DNA from: Linanthus parryae
Taxonomy: Eukaryota > Streptophyta > Magnoliopsida > Ericales > Polemoniaceae
Length of the DNA stretch: 64,000 bases
Assembly (NCBI GenBank): GCA_023055425.1
Contig: JALGPY010000001.1
Location: forward strand, 142,625,368 to 142,689,367
Direction: 5' to 3'
Below, in pieces: positions 10,740-22,439 of the stretch (its first letter is position 1; each line of letters starts with the position of its first letter). The position numbers were made by a program, and so were the translations under genes. A model generated the notes under the pieces. It was not told the origin of the DNA. It ran no database searches and saw only the letters and a program-made list of their open reading frames with translations.

Positions 10740-11060
10740 GGAGTTATCACAATACACTCATCTTAAGAAGGAGGGAATACGCTATAAGCCTAAAATGAAA
10801 TCAAATATAGATAAAAACGGCACGAACACTAAAACAAAGAATTTACATTTTACTTGGTGCCTTAAAACACAGAGACAAGATAAAAACCAAAACCATGTCA
10901 AACCATGTTCATACATACACAAGTCATACACTTCCTTTGTACAAAACGGCAAGAAGCTTGAGAACAACGAGTGCATCCAGATCGACTGTCGTACGTTTTC
11001 ACTAGCTTGTCATAACGACAGTACTTTCGTCACTCTGTGTGAGGTCAGTCGTTGACGACT
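10740..11060. repeat. Dispersed repeat, copy 1 of 2 in window
   Basis: The stretch matches 19789-20095 in the same orientation. Shared landmarks are ACATTTTACTTGGTGCCTTA, CATACATACACAAGTCA, GGCAAGAAGCTTGAGAAC and GTCACTCTGTG(T/C)GAGGTCA. Indels separate the two. I cannot name the family. The minus strand shows short peptides ending in TDLTQSDESTVV, but neither copy has a convincing gene. Confidence 0.75.
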
Positions 11061-11455
11061 TCATGTGCTCGACGTTGTTAAAAAACTGCTTGAATAGCTT
11101 GTGGTCATACGTTTCACAGAAATGATGTAGAAGAAAATTTGTAGAAGGTAACAACTTCGTTGTTTTGCTAAAACAAGGTGCACCTTCTTCACTACCACTC
11201 TGTTCCCTTTCTTTCTCCCAATTTCGCCATTTTTGGAGGTTCCATATTTTTCTCCTCACTTTCTCTTGGCATGTTTAATGATGTATTATGACCAAATTGT
11301 CCTTACAAATAATACTTCATTTTTTCATTTCATCCTATCCAACCCCACATATTTACTCCATCATTTCACTAACAACCACTCATTTTATGAAAATAGAGAA
11401 AGAAATGTGAAACGAAGGAGATCGCAACACTTCCTTATTCCCCAAAGCCTATAAT
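11061..11455. other. Non-coding AT-rich stretch
   Basis: I see no gene, repeat terminus or RNA gene here. Only short open frames occur, without family resemblance. Confidence 0.4.
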
Positions 11456-11699
11456 ATTAAACAAGTATCCTTTTGGATTAACCTCCTTCAAGACCACTGA
11501 GGCACCAACCACACCTCTGAAGACGTTATCGCTGCGACACTGATCTCCCATTTCACCAACCTCTTCAAACGCCCAGATTGGCCCTCGACATTAATAACTG
11601 GCCTGGCTGGTTGAATTTACACTCCTCCCTTTCCCCTGCACATCTATCCCACCTCTATAAATCTTTTACTTCCCAAGAAATAAAAGAGGCAGCTTTTGA

Positions 11700-12715
11700 C
11701 CTGGATCCCTTAAAGCTCCTGGCCCTGATGGAATGACAGCCGTCTTCTTTCAAGGATACTGGGAGATCATGGGAAAATCCATCAATCAAGCTGCCCTCTC
11801 CTTCCTACGATCATGGAGAATGCTGCGAGAGCTCAACCTGACCCACATTGTCCTCATCCCGAACAATCGAGGAGCCAAGAACCCCTCGGACTTCCGACCC
11901 ATTAGCCTCTGCAACATCCACTATAAAATCATCTCCAAAACCCTTTCCAACAGACTCAAACCCATCCTTAACAGGCTCATTAGCCCGAACCAAACGCTTT
12001 CGTCCCTGACCGACAAATCAATGATAGCTCTGTCCTTGCAAACAAGCTTTTCCACTCCATAAACAACCGAAAGCAGGGTCGCTCCACCCTCGCATCGCTT
12101 AGCATCGATTTGAGCCAAGATTTTGACAGAGTTAACTGGAACTTCCTTACCGCCCTCCTAACCAAGATGAACTTCCATGCCCATTGGATCACCCTGCTCA
12201 CCCAGTGCTTCACCACCACCCCCATGGCTGTCCAACTCAATGGCAGGCCCACAAATATCTTCCATCCGGGAAAAGGTCTGAGACAAGGAGACCCCCTCTC
12301 CCAAGACCTCTTCATCCTCTCTTGGAGCCCTCTCACAGAACCTTCACGCCCTTGAAGTCCAAAACCTCTACCCTGGTATTAAGATCCATCCCTTAGCCCC
12401 TTACATCTCCTACATTTTCTTTGCCGATGAGTGCCTCATCTTATTCATTGCCACTGAACAAAGTCGCAGGCACTTATCCTCCACCATCCAGAGCTTCTGC
12501 AGTGTGTCCGACCAATGCATCAACCAAGACCAAACCTACCTTATCCTTTGCCCTAACGCTTCCCTTCGCGTTATCTAGTATGTCTCCCACCATCTTCCCT
12601 ACCCCTCACTGAAAACCCTGCCAAATACCTAGGCCTTTTCACAAACCCCAGCGCAAATAAGAAAACTTTCTTAAGTTTCATTTCGAACCAGGTTTCTAAA
12701 AGAACCCAAGGCTGG
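11700..12715 (+). pseudogene. LINE reverse transcriptase remnant (second LINE)
   Basis: Blocks in order are LNLTHIVLIPNNRGAKNPSD with FRPISLCNIHYKIISKTLSNRL, then DFDRVNWNFLTALL (motif A region, the start of the motif altered), HPGKGLRQGDPLSQDLFIL (motif B), and FADECLILF in place of FADD-xLIL near 12420. The second catalytic aspartate is glutamate here. Frames change at least three times between blocks. Confidence 0.85.
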
Positions 12716-14430
12716 CAAGGAAGATGGCTCAATAGTGTTGGCCGCCTCACCCTTGCTAAGTCTGTTCTTCAAACCCTCATCATTTACGCTGCTTCCACCT
12801 TCAAGGTACCCATCACGATTTGTGATCACATTTCTGCCAACATTCATAACTTCTGGTGGAATCTATCCTCCACTAAACCAATGCATTTCATCCGCAAAGA
12901 GCTCCTTCTTAAACCCAAATCTCATGGCGGCCTCGGCCTCACCGATTTACGAAGAACATACCAAGCCCTCCTTGAAAAACATAGTCGGAGGATCCTCACC
13001 CAACCATACCTTATTCTATCAAAAGCCCTCAAGGCAAAATACTGTAGGACCAAACACCTCCTTCACGTCAAACCTTCCTCCTCCTGCTCTGGGATCTAGT
13101 TTAGTATCCTCCAAGAACCTTCTGAAACAAGGCCTCAGATGGAATATCGACAATGGAGAATCTTTTCATGTCTTCCCTGATCGTTGGATCTACTCTCTCA
13201 CCAAATTCCTAGGTTACGGCCCGGACCTCTCCCTCAAAGTCTCTAATCTCCTAAGTCCTAAACCCAAATAGCCCGACACCATCCTGGAATATCCAAGCTC
13301 TCACCTCTCACATCCCGCCCTTCCTTATCCCAAAAATCCTCTCCATCATACTATACCATACCCACGAGCCCGACACTCTGGTCTAACCTTTCACTCTTTC
13401 CGGGATCTTTTCTACCAAATCTGGCCGTCACCTCCACTCAAATACACTATCCACGACCCTCTTCCCGGCTTCCCATATTGATTCCTTCGAAATAAATCCC
13501 CACAAGAATCAATGGAAATCCTTTGGAACCACGACCTCCCGGAGAAACTCAAACTTCTCCTTTGAAAAACCCTCTCCAGTGCCCTCCCCACTAAGCACTC
13601 CATTGCCAAAGGCCTTGAACATGTCCTCTGTGACTGTCCCTCCTTCCCTAGTCTGGATTAAACTTCTAACCATATCTTTCGTACTTGTACCAAGGCAACC
13701 GACACTTGGACCAGATCCCCTTTTGGCCTCGAGATCTTGTCTCCCCCCAAACTCGAGTCTCCCTGATTGGATCAACCATTGGCTCACGAACCTAAAGATG
13801 GATACAAAGAACCTATGAGCCTTCACAACCATCCTTTGGAGCCTTTGGATAGCTCGCAATAGAGAGGTTTTCCAGGATACTCAGATTAACACATCGCAAA
13901 TTGCCTCAGAAGCCGTCTCTGCGGCCTTCCAGTTCCTTGCAGTGTCCCAGGAACAAGACAGATCCCGCATGATCCACTCCTCCCCTTTCATACAAAGGTG
14001 GATCGGGGACCTTCTCCGCCCCCCAACGTGGGATCCTCATTCAGGCAGATGGTCCCTGGAACCTGGCTACATGATCTGGAGGAATTGATTTTGTAGCTTT
14101 CTCTAGGGACGACCAGCTCCTCCACTCAGAAAAAAACGGGCATACGCCCACTCGGCTCCCCACAATGAGCTCCTCGCCATTCTTTATGCCTGCTCTTGGT
14201 GCTTCTCCTCTTACTTTTATCATGTTAACTTTATTATTGATTGTTCCAACGTCATTTCGCAGCTGCTTGATCCCTCCAAGGGATCTTTTGAGGACCTTTC
14301 CACCATCTGTGCTATCCTAAAGCGTCTTCATCGTCTGAATTCATGTACTGTCGCGAAGGTCGCCAGATCTGCCATCTCCTGAGCTCACGCGCTTGCCAAA
14401 TCGGACCAAGAAAATGCTCTTTTGTCTTAG
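12716..14430 (+). pseudogene. LINE C-terminal region with RNase H tail (second LINE)
   Basis: Blocks seen are SVGRLTLAKSVLQTLIIYA, FWWNLSSTKPMHFIRKELLL, HGGLGLTDLRRTYQALLEKH, and near the end an RNase H piece (FIIDCSNVISQLLDPSKG, AHALAKSD) with several stops. The order is that expected for a plant L1-type ORF2 carrying a C-terminal RNase H. Confidence 0.8.
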
Positions 14431-14652
14431 ATGGCAGAGCCCCTACTGTTTTTATTTCCTGTCTCGCCGTATGTTGTCCCAGACTCTTCTTTTAGGAGGG
14501 ATATGCCTCCTAGACCTCTATTTGAAGACTATTTCATCTAATATTTCTTTCGTTGCTGGTGAGAAAAAGGAAAAAAAAAAAGAAGAAAGAAATGTGAAGG
14601 ACACACACAGAGAGAGAAAGAGGGACAGAGAGAACGTTGAAGGAAAAGGGGG

Positions 14653-14735
14653 GAGAAGAAGAAGAAGAAGAAGAAGAAGAAGAAGAAGAAGAAGAAGAAG
14701 AAGAAGAAGAAGAAGAAGAAGAAGAAGAAGAAGAA
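14653..14735 (+). repeat. (GAA)n microsatellite
   Basis: A nearly pure AGA/GAA trinucleotide run of about 27 units. It produces spurious poly-Arg and poly-Ser frames on the two strands, which are not genes. Confidence 0.97.
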
Positions 14736-14739
14736 AGAG

Positions 14740-15957
14740 ATGGTTGATCGAGGAAGGGGGAGTAGAAGGCTACCACAGAGGAGGTGGCTACCGCGGAGGA
14801 TACATGCGTGGAGGATAAGAGCCTAGACAGAGGTTGGAGGCGGCGTTGTTGACCTTCCGATCCAGAGTTTGGCGGCAAGGCCTAGGCACATATCTGTTCC
14901 CTCTAAAAATTTGTTTCTTTTGAATTTTTTTTCTCTCCATCTGTAGATCTGTTCCATGGTGGCGTTGTGGCGAAGTTGTGGTGGTTCTATTGGTGGTTAC
15001 AGCAGTGGTTCTGGTGGTGGTAGTGGTGGTGGTTGTGTTTGGGTGTTATCAACCACATAAATAGAAGAGAGACAGAGAGGAGGGGCAGAGTTAGGGTAAG
15101 GGCAAAACAATCAAACATATTTTTCTTAATCCTCGTGCAAATCCCCAATGGAGAGAAAGAGAGGGAACTGACGGGTACTTGTTAAGTTAATCATAGAAAC
15201 AAATTACATACCCATCTGTTGCATGTTAGCCTAAACAAACAAAAAGATTACCTATAGCTTGTCGCCTCCTAATTATAGTGGTTGTGTAACCTGGTCTGGT
15301 TTATTCGATCTTCTTCAAGTCCCCACCCCACCCGATTGTTAGTTTACTGATTGTTCTCTATAAGGCATGGTGTTTCGTTGACGAGCAATGTGTGACTACC
15401 TTGTCTTCCGTTCGAGTCTGTTATAAGTAGCAGAAACTCCACTTTTTGAACCACCATTACAATCCGTAGCAGCAATCAGGGCTCCTATGCCTTCAGCTAC
15501 CTGAACTTCAAGCTGCTTTCCATGAGCCTATCTCCATTTAAACGCCACTATATTGCAAAGTCGTCAGCGGACATCCTTTTATCACATTTTATGGTCAGTC
15601 TCTCTAATAAAATCTAATAAATTCGAACAAATTTTCAATGTAGAGCTAAAGTTGTACAGAATTATCAATGATTCTGATGCCAAGATTGTGGTGGAGTACA
15701 TCAACTCATGCTCCGTTCTATCATGAGCTGCTATTACTATCCAATATTAAGTAGGTCGGAGTAAGCTTCAAAGTGATCATGCATGCTGTCAATTTTTACA
15801 ACCGAAAAAGTGTAGCACTCTTATAGTTTCTGTAGTTGCAGTGAAGGGAAAGCTGGAAGTTCCAAACACCCATGCTTCGACAGTTCTAAATATCTAAACT
15901 TCATGCTACTTCCACTGCCTTATCGAGTTCACCGCCTGCGCAAAGAAAGGCAACTTT
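14740..15957. other. No gene seen; GGT-rich low-complexity patch near 14950-15040
   Basis: The stretch is non-coding by eye. A GGT/GTT-rich patch follows a T-rich run. The rest is ordinary AT-rich sequence without recognised repeats. Confidence 0.4.
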
Positions 15958-15959
15958 CC

Positions 15960-15972
15960 TCCTAGTCATTGG

Positions 15973-16019
<47 letters not shown>

Positions 16020-16041
16020 GAAATGATCCTAGTCATTGGCT
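15960..16041 (-). repeat. Minimal poly(A) retroposon insert flanked by a 15-bp TSD
   Basis: TCCTAGTCATTGGCT occurs at 15960-15974 and again at 16027-16041. Between the copies lie only about 45 T (to 16018) and GGAAATGA. On the minus strand this reads TCATTTCC followed by a long poly(A), bounded by direct repeats. That is the structure left by target-primed reverse transcription of a LINE or LINE-mobilised RNA aborted almost at once. Confidence 0.85.
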
Positions 16042-17856
16042 TGAGATTGCACCTTGTTGCCAATTGTTCAAAAATTTGTCTCGTTTCAGTTGATCATGTG
16101 AAAGCAATCTGCAAATAGTGCAGAAAGTGCGACAAAGGTGTTACCAAAAACTGCTGTCAATTGGCATATGGTTGCAGTAATATCCCTATACAATATTTTT
16201 CATGGCAATAGCTACATTTACCTTGTCGACATCCAACAGTATAATAGGAGATACACCGGCTAGCATAGTAGTTGGTGCAAAAGCCAAAAATCATATTTAC
16301 AACACCCAAGCCTGTGACAAAGATAGAGTAGTGAAATTGCATGACAGAATTGGCATTTGAAGCTAAATTGCACACACAAATCCTACGTGCAAGGCTGTAA
16401 GCTCAAACCCAATAGTTGACTGATACCGTAACTCCCTATTTTTAGTTTATTTTTAATTTCAAACATAGCAAGCAATTGAGCAGTTCGAAGATGTCAAAAG
16501 GCTAGTTTCACGAGGTCATTTTCACAATTCCACTCTATACACACATTAAAAGATGTCGGAGGCTAGTTTCACCAGATCTAAGACATAAAAAAACATTTGT
16601 TTTTCTCAAAATTTACGAAACTAATAACCTTAAATTCCTAAAGATCAAATTTCTTTCACTGAAATTATTAAATTGATCTATTCAGCAAAGGATACCAATT
16701 CTCATTGTCAGCATTAACTCTGCGTAAGTCAAATGTGGTAATAAGAAACAATAAACCGGTTATCCAATGCTGTAATACAATATTCCAAAAGCTATAGTTA
16801 GGGACTTTAAATAACAAAATTTTCATGATCTCGGGTTTAAGAGGGAACTATAGAGTCTCTAATGAGAGTCTAAGCATGGAAACTTTGCAACATGATTCCA
16901 GAAAATTGATAACAAACAAAAACAGCAGATAAGAAATGCGTTATTTTGGGAGTGAGAAATATAAACAAAAAACCGACAAGACAAAGCAAATCCTGATCAA
17001 TAAATAATTGAACAGCTGACAAGAAAGGTGTTACTTCGGAAGATGGAAGTATAAGCGAAAACCCAGACAAGACAGCAAATCTGATCAATAACTAATTAAA
17101 CATCTAAGCACTCGAATCTACTTGGATCAAACTGTAGAGGCTAATATTCTTGTTCGCCGTTTTAAGATTTTTTAACATGTGTACTCAAGATGGAATTCCT
17201 ATTACTGATGGTACTGAAAACATTTGCCAAGGAAATAAACCATAAATCCTACATCTACAAATACCAAAGTTGAGCTGCTCCATGGTTTACAATCTGCAAA
17301 AAATGGTTGAATTTCAACCCAGCTAGTAGGCTAGTACTGAATGTATCCTTCAATTCTCTCCCCATGATGCAACTCTTGATTTTCTACAAGCCTTTTAGAC
17401 TTTATTACCCGGCTTTGCCACAATGAACCTCAATTTTCTCATGAACCTTCCAACATAAAACATTGTTTTCCTCAAATAATTTCAGCGTGTTTCAATATGC
17501 ACTTAGTAAACCGCCTCTGATGTTCCATTATCTATCTTAGATATACTATATCAAAAGACCAGTGGTCATTCCAAGATTTTTAAGGAATTTATGAGATTTC
17601 AGTATCTTTCTAAATAAAATAGCCAAATAAAGTATAAAATTATCACCTAAATAACATAGCAGTGAATTCATGAAAGACTACACCCATGAATCCATATACT
17701 TATATAGGTGTAGTTAAATTCAACGCCATTTACCCTAAAACTCCATGCAATGTATTTAAACTCAGTTGGCCAAAAGCTCAAATGCAGAAATGGTCCCATA
17801 GAAGAAAACGTGAAAAACTCCAGATTCCCTAACGATCATTGGCTTGTAACCAGACA
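16042..17856. other. No gene seen
   Basis: AT-rich sequence with only short open frames. One diverged local duplication (16900-17095) is listed separately. Confidence 0.4.
16900..17095. repeat. Diverged local tandem duplication
   Basis: Two consecutive stretches of about 90 bp share the pattern CAG(A/C)(T/A)(A/G)A(C)AAGAAA...GTTA(T/C)TT, then CC(G/A)ACAAGACA(AA)GCAAATC and (C)TGATCAATAA. Many substitutions separate them, so the duplication is old. Confidence 0.6.
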
Positions 17857-17864
17857 CCAAAATA

Positions 17865-19013
17865 CAGAGCCGGCCTTAGTGCTAGGCCATTTAAGTGGCT
17901 GCTTAGGGCACCATGCCTGCTGGGGGCACCATTTTTTGATATACAGGGGTATCTTAGTCATTTCACGATGATTAATATTAACTGTTTTTTTAGGAATAAA
18001 TTATGTGAACTGTTAATATTTTGTATTAATAGAAGATTCAATTAGTGAGCATCAATTTTATTTTATTTTTTTGAATAAAAAAATTAGTGCCTCAATTAAA
18101 TTTTAATACTGTTCAAACTTGTCTAGATCGTGATCGTTTTTCTCTTTCAAAAAATTCTCCTAAAATTTTCTAAAAACCGTTTCCTATTCTACAGTAAGTC
18201 AGTAACCATTACTCTGTATAATAACTTCATTCCAAATGTACATATAAATTACTTCTTTTATAATTTTCTAAAATCAACGTTTAACTCAATTGTCCACTCC
18301 AATGGCGACCTTAAATTAAAGATTGTCAGTTCGTGTTCAAGAACCAAATTGAATATAATTTGGTATCACACTCTCACGATCATGGATTCAATTTTTTAAT
18401 TCGGGAATATATTTGTAGATTGAAATTTACTATGATATGAGGATTTTTCGCCAGTTCATCTCAATTGGATATCATAAGTCTCTAAAATTTCTCAATAACG
18501 ATAACTTCTTGTAAGTCCTATATTATTCAATAAACTTCTACTGTTAGTCAATGCTCTCATTCATTTATGCCAGTGGGTGCACTGATTTGTCCCAATTCGA
18601 GCAGCAATGACTTGAACGATTTTATCTCGTATTGGTATGTAAAAAATGATCTTTTGGCAGTCACTTTTGCGTGTAATTTTACTCAATTTGGATAAATTAT
18701 TAGATTAGTTATGTTTTATTTAACGTGTTATAATTTCTGCAAAATCGCCATATAAAATGGATAGATCATGTCTCGTAATTCATTTTATATGTATTTTTGT
18801 TTTAAATAATTTTGTGCGTCTATGTGACCTTATTCAGAATGGAATGAAGGTTTATGGTGGGTAATTAGAGCTAGAGTCCCATGTTTTAAAAAATAATGTG
18901 AAATTTGATAAGTTCTACATATGAATTCGGAAGTATGAACTTATATAACAATATATACTGGGCCTCAGTCTTATAGTTCGCTTAGGGCATAGGAATACTT
19001 AGAGCCGACCCTC
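17865..19013. mobile_element. hAT-type non-autonomous element, 1149 bp, 8-bp TSD
   Basis: The left end CAGAGCCGGCCTTAG and the inverse right end (minus strand GAGGGTCGGCTCTAAG) form short imperfect TIRs. The flanking 8-mer CCAAAATA occurs at 17857-17864 and again at 19014-19021. An 8-bp TSD and CAG-GCCGGC termini fit the hAT superfamily. The interior is AT-rich with no transposase. The terminal sequence is related to the element at 40524-41395. Confidence 0.82.
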
Positions 19014-19021
19014 CCAAAATA

Positions 19022-19788
19022 GAATACCACCAATTCATATATACCTTAACTTAAAATGTAAGTAAATAGGCCGCTGAAAAGGATTGAATCCAGATATACC
19101 TTTTCAATCCACCACGATTACAGTGAAAGGCCTTCACCGCCAACGACCCATATTACAGTTGAGAAGCAGCACCTGAAAATTGAACTCCCCCTTAGGAGAT
19201 AAGAAGTGTAATCAACATGGATGGTCAAATAATACCGACTGCCTCATGAAAAACCCTTCAAACATTAAGGATTAATGAGACAATGGCCTTGATTGCTAGT
19301 CTCTGTTTTTCTTTTGATGTTAAGTTACTTATTTCGTACGCGCGCATATCTAAATTTGTGTATAGTTGTCGGAAATTTAACTGAAGCATTTATATAAATA
19401 AATTCACTTAATAAAGTAGTTAAAAAACACAATAACAACATCAGTGTAGATAATAATAATAATTCTAAATCGAACCAAGACGCTACCTAATTTGAACATA
19501 CCATAAGTTACCACATACACCTCAACAGAAGAAGAAGATTAGTGTAAAGTAACACTCGGGTTGTGACCAATGCATAGGGCCATTGTCGCCCAAATTAGAT
19601 CCGAGATCAATAAATTAACCAGCAGCGTATGTGAAGAAATGGAGCAACCCCGCCATGTGTGGTGTTTCGTGTACGAGAATGAGCCCAAGGGGGCATTCAG
19701 CAGGTCTACGACGGCTTTGGGTGGCAAATTGAATGACATTTTGCTAGTTAAATCATCACCTCAAAATGGTTGAAAAAACCCAGCTGAA
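19022..19788. other. No gene recognised
   Basis: AT-rich sequence. A 66-codon minus frame (19739-19539) and a 67-codon plus frame (19570-19773) overlap near 19.6 kb. Neither resembles a family I know. Confidence 0.35.
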
Positions 19789-20095
19789 CACTCATTTTAG
19801 GAAGGAGGGAGTACTCCATAAGCATGAAATGAAATAGAGATAAAAATAACAAAGAACTTACATTTTACTTGGTGCCTTAAAACTTTTATGGGCAGCTGGT
19901 CAGACTCAAACACAAGATAAAACCAAAAGCCATGTTCATACATACACAAGTCACACACTTTCTTTGTACAAAGCGGCAAGAAGCTTGAGAACGTCCGAGT
20001 TCATCGAGATCGACTTTGTTACGTTTTCACTGGCTTGTAACGACCGAACTGTCGTCACTCTGTGCGAGGTCAATCGTTGGCGACTTCCATGGCTA
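19789..20095. repeat. Dispersed repeat, copy 2 of 2 in window
   Basis: Counterpart of 10740-11060 in the same orientation, with a small insertion near 19885-19910 (TTTATGGGCAGCTGGTCAGA) absent from the first copy. The function is unknown. Confidence 0.75.
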
Positions 20096-20169
20096 GCTTT
20101 CTACTTATATGACATCTGTTTGTACAATAAGATTTTCTTTTACTTGACAAATGTACAAGTTTGCTAGAA

Positions 20170-20745
20170 ATAAGCAACTAATGCTCGTTGTATGCATTCT
20201 CCAGTATCTCTCTCACCCGACCCGATATCGTGTTTGCTTTTAACAATCTCCCGCCATTTATGCACCGACCCACTACCGTTCATTTGAATGCATTCAAGCA
20301 CTTGCTTCGATATCTACATGGGTCCTCTGACTTCGGTGTTTTCATTCGGCTTGGTCCGTGCTCGCTGTATGCATTCTCCAATGCTGACTAGGCTGGCAAC
20401 AAGGACGACTACACCTTAAACTATATGGCTTATTTTGGAGGCTCACCGATTTCTTGGAGTTCCAAGAAGCAGCGCACGGTTGCTACCTCATCGACGGAGG
20501 CTGAGTATCGGACTGTGGCTGAGTTACGATGACTTTGTTCACTTATATTTGAGTTGTCTATTGTGATAATATTGGTACTACCTACTTATGCTCACATCCG
20601 ATGTTCTGACTCTCTTATGAAACACTTGCGTTTGTCTCACGAAGGCGCTATCGCACACTGAGTGTGAGCAAGGTCCGCCGGGTCTGGCCCAGTGAGGCGC
20701 ATTGACGGGCTTAGTTCATCACCTAGTGTTTGCCCCCAACTAATT
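20170..20745 (+). pseudogene. Ty1/copia pol C-terminal fragment (RNase H)
   Basis: Blocks typical of copia polyprotein ends are visible: LTRPDIVFAFNNL, LNAFKHLLRYLHGSSDFGVF, then ISWSSKKQRTVATSSTEAEY. A stop follows SNAD, and frames shift after AEYRTVAEL. The fragment points toward the ZHD array. Its 3' part and the following approximately 90 bp correspond, in inverse orientation, to 39108-39425 and 52379-52700, which flank other ZHD copies. Confidence 0.82.
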
Positions 20746-21035
20746 TTTGTAGTGCAGTTGCAAATGGGAAACTATATTGGTATAGCTTGAACGAATCCAT
20801 CTTTAGAAAATAACTAGTAGTTGAACCAACTGACTTCACTATCGGGTTCAAGGTTAGGATCATGGTTCTCTAGGCTGATAGGGAAACTCTCATCATGAAT
20901 CTCCGAAGTCACATACTTTATTAGGAAACGTGAGGGTTAGTTTTTGATTGGCGGCTATCAACACCCTTAGAGGAAAGAATTTAATTCTTTTCGAGTAGGT
21001 AGATCAGATATAAATTTAAGAACATTCATAAAATA
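20746..21035. other. Copia-to-ZHD flank with about 130-bp insertion
   Basis: The ends match (inverse) the flank right of the ZHD copies at 38640-39105 and 51910-52378. The stretch near 20815-20945 is absent from those copies and is therefore an insertion here or a deletion there. Confidence 0.6.
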
Positions 21036-21344
21036 TACTACAAAATTTCGGTCAGAAGTTGCATTTTCTTAGGTTCATAGCACCCCTCATTTTCTTTTAC
21101 CACAGCTCAACTCTCAAAAAGATATACGGAAACATCAAATCATTTCTTCTTTGTGGGGTCAGAACTATGAGCCAAAAGCATGGCTACAAGTCTACACTAC
21201 AGCTAGAGAGAATAACTAGACGATCCCCACATCTAGATAGAATTTACACATTCTTTTCAGGCTTGAGAAAATCGACCCCAAAACATATGAAATTAGTGAA
21301 AAGAAGAAGTTATTAACAAATTAAAGAAACAAGAAACTAAATGG

Positions 21345-21858
21345 TTTGAAGACGATGAGTTATTCTTTTTTTGTTCATGCCCATACGAACATGTTTATTG
21401 TTCCGCATCTTCCTCTTGACAGAATTCCTGAACAACAGATTCACCCATCATTTACAGCTTCCAACTGGCTTTAAGTGTAAAGGCAAGCATCTTATGTTCT
21501 TCAGGTGGACTTACTCTTGACCACTTCCTCATCATCATCCCTACCTCAGTAGATGGCAGCATCTGCATATATTTCAAGTACCCTACAATCTCCTCAGGGT
21601 CTTCTATCTCATAATCTGCTTCCTATAGAAGTTCATGTGACATTTGAAAGCAGCACAATCGATGGCTTCTAGGGTATCTTCTTCTCCGCCAATCATGAAC
21701 ACTCCACACCCAACTCTTGCATTCATGTTTATCTGCACCACATTATTCTTCTGGAATTCATGGTAGCTTCACGTGAATAATATTTTGCTAGTCTTCTGTT
21801 TCCCAAGAACTGGTGAACCCTCAATCAGCAAAGCATGGTGGACATTGTCGTTCTCCAT
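21345..21858 (-). pseudogene. ZHD copy 1
   Basis: The start MENDNVHHALLIEG is clear at 21858. A TGA lies before SYHEFQKN (the first zinc Cys of YHEC is Phe), and a stop follows the damaged Cys/His segment. The homeodomain part further left has deletions (MGESVVQEFCQE then a gap) and ends with an intact-looking [11 protein letters not shown] tail. It is the left arm of palindrome 1. Confidence 0.85.
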
Positions 21859-21914
21859 GTATTTGAGGTTGTTGTCTCCTACGTCCCTACGTAGAAGACA
21901 AAATCTTCAAATCC

Positions 21915-22430
21915 ATGGAGAACGTCAATGTCAACCATGCTCTACTGATTGAGGGTCCTCAAGATCTTGAAAGACAGAGGAGTAACAAGAAATCACCCAA
22001 GTACGACTTCCATGAATGCCAGAAGAATCACGTGGCGTCGATAAACGAGAATTCAAGAGATGGGTGTGGAGAGTTCAAAGATGAGAAGAAGGTACCCTAG
22101 AATTCCTCAATTGTGTTGCTTGCAATTGTCACCGGGACTTCCATTTGAAACAGATTGAAGCAGATGATGATTTAGAAGACCTTGAGGAGATGGTAGGGCA
22201 CCCTACAAATATAAATATGGTGGTGCCCTCTACTAAGTTAGGAATGATTGGAGGAGGAAGAGGTCAAGGACTAAGTTCACCAAAGAAAAGAAGGAGAAGA
22301 TGCTTGCCTTTGCACTGAAAGCTAAGCTTCTGATGATGGGCGAATCCGTTGCTCGGTGATTCTATCAAGAGGATGGTGCCTAATGTTTGGATGCAGAACA
22401 ATCAACATATGAATGAGCAAAAACAATTCT
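21915..22430 (+). pseudogene. ZHD copy 2
   Basis: The frame MENVNVNHALLIEG continues through YDFHECQKNHVASI and [10 protein letters not shown] for 61 codons, then stops at 22098-22100 owing to a short deletion. Past the deletion the Cys box is good (NCVACNCHRDFH). The homeodomain starts well ([11 protein letters not shown]) but loses part of helix 1/2 and ends in stops. It is the right arm of palindrome 1. Confidence 0.85.
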
Positions 22431-22439
22431 TCATCTTTA

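Larger units (their letters stand above)
11456..14430 (+). mobile_element. Second L1-type LINE remnant, 5' truncated, heavily decayed
   Basis: This is plus-strand ORF2 of a LINE from the linker before the RT to the RNase H tail. The base composition is notably C-rich compared with the flanks and with the other LINEs in the window, so it belongs to a different LINE family. The endonuclease is missing and there is no intact ORF1. Multiple stops and frameshifts break it. No clear poly(A) is seen, and the right end fades before the (GAA)n tract. Confidence 0.85.

Noticed and set aside
14393..14878. Overlapping poly-Arg (plus) and poly-Ser (minus) open frames
   Set aside because: They are translations of the (GAA)n microsatellite; both strands are open by composition alone.
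21859..21914. Bidirectional promoter between divergent ZHD copies
   Set aside because: The 56-bp gap is itself part of the palindrome and too short to be a normal promoter pair; inverted duplication explains it better.
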